Shown here piece after piece: positions 55,844-64,000 of a DNA stretch of 64,000 bases. Both the position numbers and the translations under genes were made by a program. Under the pieces are notes generated by a model. The model saw only the letters and a program-made list of their open reading frames with translations, did no database searches and had not been told where the DNA came from. Source of the DNA: Helianthus annuus. Lineage: Eukaryota; Streptophyta; Magnoliopsida; Asterales; Asteraceae. The stretch's first letter is position 1. Every line of letters begins with the position of its first letter. The stretch covers positions 114,516,088 through 114,580,087 of the forward strand of contig NC_035436.2 in assembly GCF_002127325.2 (NCBI RefSeq), written 5' to 3'.

Positions 55844-58124
55844 TGTGACAACTCGAGTTTCCAAGATTCCACCATTGCATTAATTGCACATTAATTGTTA
55901 AGTTGTTTGTTTACACGGCTTGTTTTCCTTGTAATTGTACACATTGGATTATATGTTGAGATGTTTGATTGATATGTTATCTATTTAATGTGATTAAAGT
56001 GTTTGGTTACATGAACTTGTAAACTGTTTGAGATTAGAACTATACCCGACGAAACAAAGAGTTTTGCCATCAACCACCTCGACGAAACAGAGGAGTGTTT
56101 CGCCATAAACCACTTCGACGAAACAGGCGTGTTTCGTCACACACATCTCGACGAAACAGGCGTTTCGCCGGCCCACCGTTTCTCCGAAGCCCAGTTAAGG
56201 CCCAACAGTTACGGTTTACGTATTTAAGGGTCGTAGGTTACGTCAGTTGCTACTCTTGCAAACCCTAGAGTCTCTCCCTATCCTCTGTGTCACGGCAGCC
56301 CTTCTCTTGGAAGCCAGATCCTCTCTGTTCGATCATTCTCACTCGAAATCCCTAACTCGGTTAGCATCACACACCTGGTTGGTTTGAGTTCTAAATATAT
56401 CTGATTTTGATCAAGGTTACGGTGTTTTGATCAGATTATTGAATGCGGTATGAATTAGATATGTATAATTAATTGGTTACATGACTGTATGTGAATCATG
56501 ATGTTGACCTAGGGTTTTAATAATCTGTGTGTGCTTGAATCGGATGATATTAAACATGTAACTGGTTTATCAAACCATTGAAGTAAGGATAGCACTCGGG
56601 ATATAATAATCAGATCTGAATTAATGTGTATTAGTGATTGATAGGACTGGATTTAATAGTTGTTCATGTCTGTTTGATATTTGCAAATCATGTTATCGTC
56701 TGCCTTTGAACGATTAAATGAATATGTGTTATAGTCTTGTATATGCCAATGATCTGGTAGCAATCGGTGGCTAGGTTTGATGTTGATGATAAATTGTTAC
56801 GATGAAATTAGGGGTTTTCTGTGTTTGAAACTATTACGCGACGTAACAGTTGCTGGTCGACGAAACACATGTCGACGAAACCTGAGAGTTTCGTCGATGG
56901 GGACTACGACGAAAAGAGTGAGTTTCGCCGAAGGGAAATCAGGACGAAACAGGGATGTTCCGTCAAAGGGAAGTCACGACGAAACAGGGATGTTTCGTCG
57001 AGTGGGTAAACTGCATAGTGAACTCAGTTAAGTCTGTTAAGGGTTAACTGGGTTAGTTAGCTGTTGTTAAACAATAAGCATGACTTGCATGAACTTGTAT
57101 AACTGATAAATGTTATGTGTTAGTTGTTACTTGTATGTACGTGATGATCTTGACTGTTAGTCGAACTTTGTGAATGTCAACTGATCGTGTGTACGTGCAA
57201 ACTATAGGCTTTGATTGAATTAATTGTGCACAAGTAATTAAGCATACCGAGCAAACCGAGGTGAGTTCACACTTTCTACAAGGCATATGATTCCCAAGGG
57301 TTGGGAATGGGTTAAAGAACTAAAACGGAATACTACATATTCTCCTTGGGTAGAATATGTACGGCCATCCTCCTTAGGTAGGATGCCACTATATATCATG
57401 CGTATTCTCCTTGGGTAGAACTACGTACGTTCATCCTCCTTGGGTAGGACAACAACCTTAACATACTAGACAAAACTCTATCATGAAGTCCCTCCTCTTT
57501 ATATCGACTTAATCGCCGAGGCCGATGGTGAGCGGGTCATTAGTTAATAGCGCTATTAGGTTTAACAAACCTCACACCGTGTCGTTTGAACAGGCGTGTA
57601 CTAATGGACTATGGAAAACTTTCAGTGATGATAGACACTGATGTAGGGCACAACTTATATTTCGTTAGTAGTCGATATGGTATGGTCTAGTGGTTCACAG
57701 GGGAAGCCCCCCAGTGATTATGGTTACGATTTGGGAAACAAAAGAACTAGTTATGACTTCAAAACAAACTGGTAAAACTGAGCAACCAACTGTGAACTCG
57801 CTCAACTTTGTTATTGACTCGTTGTTACATGCCTTGAAGGTCAATAGGTACTTTTGGAGCTTGCACGAGGAGGCGTGGACGTTGTGGGACATGGATGGTC
57901 ATATGCCATGTTAAACATTTATCACACTTTTGAACTTATACTTTGGTTTTAAACATTATGCTTCCGCTTACAACTTAAACTATGTTTTGTTTAGACACCA
58001 AGTATTTTGTGTTTGGGTTTTTGCATTTATTTACATGCTATGTTCAATATGATTGGTGGCTTGATCCTGGTCAGTCACGCCTCCAAGCGGTGATACTTCG
58101 CATGTGGATTTTGGGGGTGTGACA
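55844..58124 (+). mobile_element. Element A 3' LTR
   Basis: It is 2281 bp, the partner of 9441-11746. It keeps the GACGAAAC clusters, the splice-donor motif at 57261 and the CTCCTTGGGTAGAA array. It ends GGGGGTGTGACA, followed by AGCGA. Confidence 0.93.
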
Positions 58125-58826
58125 AGCGACAACCATTATAATACATGTCTTAAGCATACTAGACAATACTCTATCTTAAGTCCCTCATTTTATATCGACT
58201 TAATCGTCGGGCCAATGGCGAACGGGTTATTAGTTAAATAGCGCTATTAGGTTTGACAAGCCTCACACCGTGCCACAGAGGACGGGCGTGGACTAATATA
58301 CTTGGGCAGTTAGTCAATGATGATAGACATTGACTCATGGCACCTAACATAACTTTAGTTAGTAGTCGATATGGTAACGGGTCTAGTGGTTTAAAACAGT
58401 GGGGTAGCTCCCCATGGCATGTTTTTTTATAAAGAACAAGAAACTTAATAACTTTTGGTTTTTGGAACAACATTAAAATGAACAACCAACTGTGAACTCG
58501 CCAACTTTTTTGTTGACACACTACTGCATGCTTTGCAGGTCATTAGGTACATGGATGCAGCTTGCATGAGGAGTGGACGTTGTGGCTAGGGATCCACTAT
58601 TGAATTCCTATTATCAAACATTATGACTTTTACTTTACATAATGGGTTTTAAACTTTATGCTTCCGCTAACTCTTAAACTTGGTTTTAGACTTTGGTTTT
58701 GTGAAAACTAAACGTTTTGTTTGTGATGGTTTTACTTTATGTTACTTCAGTATGATTGGTGGTATAATCCTGGTCAGTCACACGCCTCACGGTAATACTC
58801 CGCTTGTGGATTTTGGGGGTGTGACA
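58125..58826 (+). mobile_element. Element G 5' LTR, right part
   Basis: It continues the LTR interrupted at 9440. It resembles positions 1-752 (CGGGCCAATGGCGAACGGG, CACACCGTGCCACAGAGG) and ends GGGGGTGTGACA. A TTTGCAG acceptor-like motif ends at 58538. The PBS TGGTATCAGAGCCA follows at 58830-58843, so this is a 5' LTR. Confidence 0.9.
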
Positions 58827-58829
58827 GAT

Positions 58830-58917
58830 TGGTATCAGAGCCATTGGTTATAGTGAACTTGGTTTTAAAAAGGGGAAAATAGTTTTGACAAAACCAGACT
58901 ATAACCTGCTCAGTGCT
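58830..58917 (+). promoter_or_regulatory. Element G PBS and decayed post-PBS stem-loop
   Basis: The PBS is at 58830-58843. After it, GGTTATAG, GGTTTTA, CAAAACC and CTATAACC follow in the expected order. The apical segment reads AAAATAGTTTT, which is no longer exactly self-complementary. Confidence 0.7.
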
Positions 58918-58989
58918 CAACGATCCACGACACTTCGCTCCATGTGCAAGGCTCAACACTTTAAGTGGTATGATTTATGTTTATATTGC

Positions 58990-59867
58990 TGAAGGGGTAA
59001 GGTCCCAAAAACCTCATAATAAACACTTGGGACCATACCACTATCTTGCTCGCCAACCTTTCTACCTTCCGCGGCCGCGCACTGGTGTTACAAAGGAAGG
59101 GCTTAAGAAACAAGCTACAGTCAACACTTGCGCGCCAAATGGAAATCATACGTCCTTGCGCTTTCTCCCATGAAGCAAAGGATGAAAATCCTAAATTAAA
59201 CACTTCCACTCAATATCCAGACTCTGATATTATTTACCTAGACTTGGGATTTAGTTATTTAGCTGATTCCACACGATAGGGAGTTACACCAGATTACAGC
59301 AGTAATCTTCTAGAAGGAACTCAATCGTGCACCACTAAGACGGTTATAACCGTCTGGAGACATGTCGCCATCTCAGGCCTCCCTGAAATCACAACGATGG
59401 CATGTAATTGGAAAGAAAACTCCACTTAATCACTTTCCATGTGGCAAATCCCCAGCCATAGATCTAATCAGCGATCCGTGTGCACTCACGTCGGATCAAG
59501 AAGCTTGACGGAAGGAGATGTAACCGTTTACGGGGTTAGCATCTTCCGTTAACTTTTTACTAACAGGTTTTCCCACCCAAAGACTCCCGGCTATAAATAT
59601 AAGAAACAACCCAGGTATGAAGGCAAGTTACACACACTTCTCAGATACATCTTCTTCTTCATAACCCATACTTATTCTCACACCGGAGTCGGGTCAAGGA
59701 GAGAACCCTTTTCTCCCCTTGGCGAGGCTAACAGTGCTTCTTTTTTGCAGAGTTATCGGAGAAGGAGATCAGTGGCAATCAAATCAAACGAGAGGAAACT
59801 TACCTTTTTATGCGAATTCAAACCCCCTAGATAATTGATTTCAATCGATTAATCTAGTTTTTCTTCA
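58990..59867. mobile_element. Solo LTR H inside the leader of G
   Basis: The 878-bp insertion begins TGAAGGGGTAAGG and ends TTTTTCTTCA, with target duplications ATTGC at 58985-58989 and 59868-59872. It has terminal inverted TGAAG/CTTCA. A TATA-like GCTATAAATATAAG lies near 59590, downstream of GTCGGATCAAGAAGC-type sequence, so the plus strand is the likely direction. No internal region or second LTR is present. The lineage is uncertain; the style recalls Tat/Athila-type gypsy LTRs. Confidence 0.85.
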
Positions 59868-61150
59868 ATTGCCTACTTGCTAGTTTACTTTTGCATGATG
59901 TGTTGCTGATGGTATGCTTAGTTAGAGTAGTAGCATGTTATCTATTAGCTCGAATGTGCTCTTTATGACACCCAACTATTTACTTGAAATTTGACGTGTG
60001 GTGATCAAATTCTTTTTCTGTTTTCTCCTCACCCCACTACGACAACTGTTTTATGTGTTCTATCTATTCATACGATTGTCTCGACATGACTTCGCCGTTA
60101 TAGCTAGAATTCAGATATGACCCTTCGTACATTCGGTTTGCACGAAAACATTCACGTGGACCAAAACCGGCCCAAACGAACTCGGATTTAGGAGAACAAT
60201 ATACCCATGCGTTCATGTTGACGAACCTTATCATCTCCACTAGTCGTCATCATGAGAAACGAAGCAGTCACAGTTACACGCGTTGTCTTTGTGCAACTTG
60301 AAACCCTGTCATCCGAACTTTGTTTTGGACAAATGATGTACTCACGTGACCGTGATGCAACGAACTTTTCTTTCGTGTCATTGCCGCCATCCACCACTAC
60401 TGGAACTGCCTCTGGAGAACAGAATAGTTGGCGGAATTCTTCGGTTATTTGTTGGATATTTGTTTTCGCTCAATTTTTCGTACGAACATCACCAACCTCC
60501 TGTTTCTGCGATCCGCAACCGATATAATGAAAAGCTAACAACCATACCATAACTTCCACCGATCACAAGGTTACCCCATTACCCTGTTGGGTGGTTAATT
60601 CTTATTCTAACTTGATTTACACCTACGCCCAACTTAACAAATGGATGCCTCCTAATGATGGGATAGTCTTTGGGACATTCGAGGACGGAGATACGGATTA
60701 CTCAAACTACAGACGGATACGATGATCTACACATTTACCTTACCCCCTTACACTACAAGAGTCGCATTTTGGTCCTATGATAGTTTATCTTAATTATGTG
60801 AAATCTTTTCACTAGCCTTTGTACCGACCTATGCATGTTGATTAATTCATTGCCTAATTTCTACTATTGACTTAGATAAAACCATCATTCCTTTACCACA
60901 GTGACACTACGTCCTCACTTCTCCATGTAGAGACCCTAATAAGAACTCACTCTAGTTTAGAGAATTTGGAAGGCTCGACTTTCGATCATTGGTGATCACT
61001 TCTTGAAACCTTGAGGATGGTGATGTTGTTGATATGATCATACCCTCTTGAACAAGTTTTCACGTCCTTTCCTTGAAACCTCTTGACTACATATGCATAT
61101 TTCAGATTCGTTCACACGACCTAAGGAAACTCCTCTGAATTTGGTTGTTT
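59868..61150 (+). other. Element G leader and gag region, decayed beyond recognition
   Basis: GCCTACTTGCTAGTT at 59871 continues the G leader after H, matching A near 11910. Beyond about 59960 no Gag motif can be read in any frame. The 91-codon frame at 60252-60527 has no domain I know and is probably chance. Confidence 0.5.
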
Positions 61151-62528
61151 ACCGACTCGATAAATTGCAAACTCATCTAAGTTCATGGATCAAGGTGAAT
61201 TATTCCTCCTTCGCGTGTGGGCGAGCCCAACAACTTGACGGAAGTTTCAGCGAACCTTAACACTAAAAACTTGTGCGACAACCATTCTTCGATGGTAAAT
61301 TCTTGTTATGATTGATATATCCACGTGGTATCTCCATTTGACAAACAACATACTTTATTTTAACTTTATACAACTTGCGTACGACCAGCTTTGCCCTCGA
61401 CATTAGGTAAACCCTTACTACCAATCCTTAAACGTTTACGCATCGATTGCGACTACCCTTTTTGCATGTTTTCACATCTATTCACGATATACTTCTCGAA
61501 TTCAATGATTCTTATCCAAATGACATTCTACGCGAACCCTCGCTTAGACGAGTTACTCTCTACGAACGTTACTCGAGGAGCAACGAGCCCTAGATACCAC
61601 AGATATGAAGATATCACCAGCACTGTCCTTAGAACTCGATACGACCAATGAAAGTTCCCAGTCACGACAGATATCACCAGCACTGTCCTTAGAACTCGAT
61701 ACGACCAATGAAAGTTCCCAGTCACGACATTCGAATTTACCCTACCTTGACAGATTTGTCACTCGTTTTCTTCGATGGCATCCGAATCTACTCCAAGAAC
61801 CAGCAGGAATCCGAACGACACCTACGCCTTACCCTGGAACTTCTACAACAGAAACAACCTAATGTTAAATTTTCAGTGTACGACTTTTAACGTCATAAAG
61901 CCCATGATTCTCGATCGCATACACAATCCCTCACAGCTTTAACTCGAAAGATGCTCAGAAATTCACAAGTCTGGCAATTAAAAGATAAGCTATGAGGTGC
62001 TTCTATTCTATCCTATCATGTCCGGGGCATTGGTTCATTTATTGTTTGCAACGGTACACCCATTCAAGTGCTCGATCACAAGCCGAAGCAACGCGAGAAT
62101 AATCATTGCCTACGTAAGTCGGCAACTCAAGGTCTGCAAGGAAAACTACACTGCCCACGATCTGGAATTGGGAGCACTAGTTTTTTCACTTAAGATATGG
62201 AGACATTACTTGTACGGTACCATGTGCACTATTTACACCGATCACAAGAGTCTCCAGCACATACTTAACCAGAATGAGTTAAACATGCGACAACGTCGGT
62301 GGGTTGAACTTCTAAACGATTACGAGGGCGTAATCAAGTATCATCCGAGCAAGTCAAATGTCGTAGCCGATGCCCTCACCCTAAGGGAAACCACCAAAAC
62401 GTGTTTGTGCGTTGCAACTAACCATCCATTCGAACCTTCCCGAACAAATCTGAAACGCACAAGTGTTGCTACTCGGTACATACCGGTTCTGACAAGATGT
62501 ACCAAGATCTCAAGACTCTGTACTGGTG
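61151..62528 (+). pseudogene. Element G pol relic: RT and RNase H fragments
   Basis: Traces of the RT start are visible at about 61155-61215 (matching the region before SSPWG) and near 61420-61455 (PLLPILKRLRID for RYPLPRID). STVLRTRYDQ (61620) matches [10 protein letters not shown]. In another frame, LVFFDGIRIYSKNQQESERHLRLTLELL (61755-61845) matches the FIDD region with the second Asp changed to Gly. RNase H is better kept from about 62095 ([47 protein letters not shown]) to 62385. The remaining text jumps to the integrase zinc-binding part (near 62470-62525), implying a deletion, and stops at F. Confidence 0.82.
61611..61729 (+). repeat. Exact 60-bp tandem duplication in G pol relic
   Basis: The 60 bases starting ATATCACCAGCACTGTCC at 61611 are repeated at 61671 with essentially no difference. 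The rest of this relic is heavily mutated, so the duplication is younger than most of the decay. Confidence 0.95.
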
Positions 62529-64000
62529 TGTCACACCCCCAAAATCCACATGCGGAATATCACCGCTTGGGAGCGTGACTGACCAGGATCAAACAATATA
62601 AATAATTAAAGAAATTCATAAACCCAAATTCAATACAATTGATGTTCCGACAAAACATAGTTTAAGTAGCGGAAGCATGTAAGTAACCCAACATAGTTAA
62701 TAGTTTTAAATGTCAAAACAGTTCAACATAGTAATCACGATCCTTGTCCACAACGACCGCGCCTCCAGTGCAAGCTCCATAAGTACCTACGGTCCTGCAA
62801 GGCATGCAGTAACGAGTCAACAACTAGTTGAGCGAGTTCACAGTTAACAGTTCAGTAATAGTATAATGTGAGTAGTAGTATGTTCGTTCGTTATGTCATG
62901 TATCGTATTAGTTTCCATCGCGGCCTCCCAGGCAGGTATGCGAAGATATTAGGGAATGTTCATCCCGAGTATTCTAGACTAGGTTTGTTCGTATCGCGGC
63001 CTACCAGGCAGGTGTGCGAAGATTAGCAGATTTCAGTTCGCGGCCTTCCAAAGGCAGGTGTGCGAAGATTAGCAGATTTTAGTTCGCGGCCTTCCAAAGG
63101 CAGGTGTGCGAAGTCAGTCATAATATCGCGGCCAACCCTTGGCAGGTGTGCGAAGATCAGTTCATTAAGTGTTACTAGTCTAGTCGTGTCTTATCGTTAT
63201 GTTCTATCAGCTGAGTATGTACAATAAATCATCAAATCCCATTCCCACCCGGGAACCCCATGCCTTGGCTGTGTGAACTCACCTTGGTTTGCTCGGTATG
63301 CTAACTATGCTCACAGGTAATCAGTCAAGTCCTATAATTAGCACGTATACTTAATCAGCTCAAGTTCGTAAAGTTTCGCATGAATCAGTGCCACAAAGTG
63401 TTTGGTAGCTAACATCATACATCACATAAACAGCTAATCATGTTCACATAATACATGTGTCACATCTTGGATTTCACAGTTTAGTCTAACATGGCTATTA
63501 ACATAATCGACACAGTTAACAGACTTACGGAAATCATCCTACTAAATAGAGATTACACTTAACAGCGCCAACAACTTAACAGAGTTACATACATTTGTTA
63601 GCAAGGTTAATAGAGTTAACAGAGTTAATAAACTTAACTCAGTTAATAAACTTCTGGGTTTACTAAACTAACCGAGTTAATAATCTTCACAGAACTACTG
63701 TATCAAACATTGGACGAATTCACGTGCATGGCGAAATCCCTTTTTGTGACGAAAACCATTTCAGCCAAAAACACTTATGGGCGAAATCACTCGGGCCACG
63801 AAATCCCAAAGTGATTTCGTTAGACATGTGTTTTCGTCGGGTAAGGGGGTGTTTTCGTCGGCCCCATCATTCACCAGTATCATCAGTTACACAATACCAG
63901 AACCTTAATCATCACTTACAGTTACATGATCAAACATCAACGAAATCATTAATCAAATCATCGATATATAAATTAACAAATAAATTAACAAACATTGCGA
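62529..64000 (-). mobile_element. Element F LTR, minus strand, runs off the window
   Basis: It begins TGTCACACCCCCAAAATCCA, the complement of the standard gypsy LTR end, inserted in G pol. The five bases before it are TGGTG. It carries CGGTCCTGCAAGGCATGCAG (acceptor complement at 62795) and GTGAACTCACCTTGG (donor complement at 63282), and a GGCAGGTGTGCGAAGAT array at about 62925-63160. GCGAAATC / GATTTCG motifs cluster at 63730-63865. Either a 3' LTR or a solo LTR; its other end is outside. Confidence 0.88.
62795..63282 (-). other. Putative leader intron in LTR F
   Basis: On the minus strand the donor is CCAAG/GTGAGTTC at 63282 and the acceptor CATGCCTTGCAG/GACC at 62795, 488 bp, enclosing the family-specific array. 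Confidence 0.5.

Larger units (their letters stand above)
9441..58124 (+). mobile_element. Element A: Tekay-type Ty3/gypsy retrotransposon, split by B and C
   Basis: LTRs are 9441-11746 and 55844-58124. The flanks are GGCGA before and AGCGA after, a target duplication with one change. Removing B and C with one target copy each leaves about 9.69 kb, close to D without E (about 9.71 kb). The gag-pol sequence can be followed across both insertions: 12058-15306, 25463-26562 and 55394 to about 55790. It is a decayed pseudo-element with at least eight nonsense codons, frameshifts and a lost integrase Asp. Its LTRs differ far more than those of B, C, D or E, consistent with its being the host of B and C. 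Confidence 0.95.

Noticed and set aside
60188..60552. Open frames of 68-91 codons in the G relic
   Set aside because: No recognisable motif, and the frames overlap one another on both strands within a decayed gag region.
1..64000. Host protein-coding gene, rRNA or tRNA gene
   Set aside because: Every stretch with recognisable protein similarity is gag or pol. The remaining sequence is LTR, tandem repeat or unclassified debris without conserved open frames.

Overview
The window is plant nuclear DNA made almost entirely of LTR retrotransposons. I see no host gene, tRNA, rRNA or CRISPR array. The polyproteins belong to the Tekay/Del branch of Ty3/gypsy chromoviruses: Gag with CCHC knuckles, aspartic protease, RT, RNase H, integrase with a GPY/F-type segment, then a chromodomain. 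The primer-binding sites match plant initiator tRNA-Met. A dicot, perhaps Asteraceae, is my impression only.

Layout. Positions 1-752 are the tail of a gypsy LTR. Positions 753-7503 are older debris: a SIRE-like Copia LTR, a relic gypsy LTR and two minus-strand Copia LTRs. From about 7.5 kb onward lies one nest of Ty3/gypsy insertions at least five levels deep. Element G (oldest) is split in its 5' LTR by A (9441-58124). A is split by B (15307-25462, minus) and by C (26563-55393, minus). C is split by D (31736-49983, plus) and D by E (38534-47070, plus). G also carries a solo LTR H (58990-59867), and a minus-strand element F begins at 62529 and leaves the window. Five insertions have exact 5-bp target duplications (B AGGGC, C CTAGC, D AATTC, E TAGAA, H ATTGC); A has GGCGA/AGCGA.

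Coding state. D had a complete 1544-codon gag-pol frame until E landed in it, provided a 90-bp intron in gag is spliced out. A and B are decayed full-length copies. E has two LTRs with no difference that I can see, yet a shredded gag, no nucleocapsid or protease, and an RT active site changed from IDD to IDA, so it was probably moved by another element's proteins. C keeps an open gag and no pol, like the gag-only non-autonomous class called TR-GAG.

Shared non-coding architecture. The gypsy families repeat one order: promoter, family-specific cluster of short CG-containing motifs, a consensus 5' splice site (GTGAGT), a family-specific tandem array, a 3' splice site (usually TTGCAG), PBS, a stem-loop directly after the PBS, then gag. 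At the 3' end, A, B, D and E carry two copies of a hairpin plus polypurine-tract plus TGTGACA module about 101 bp apart. Insertion boundaries show that B uses the first copy as its LTR start while A, D and E use the second. These elements, with the precise loss of the gag intron in B, are the most novel signals here.
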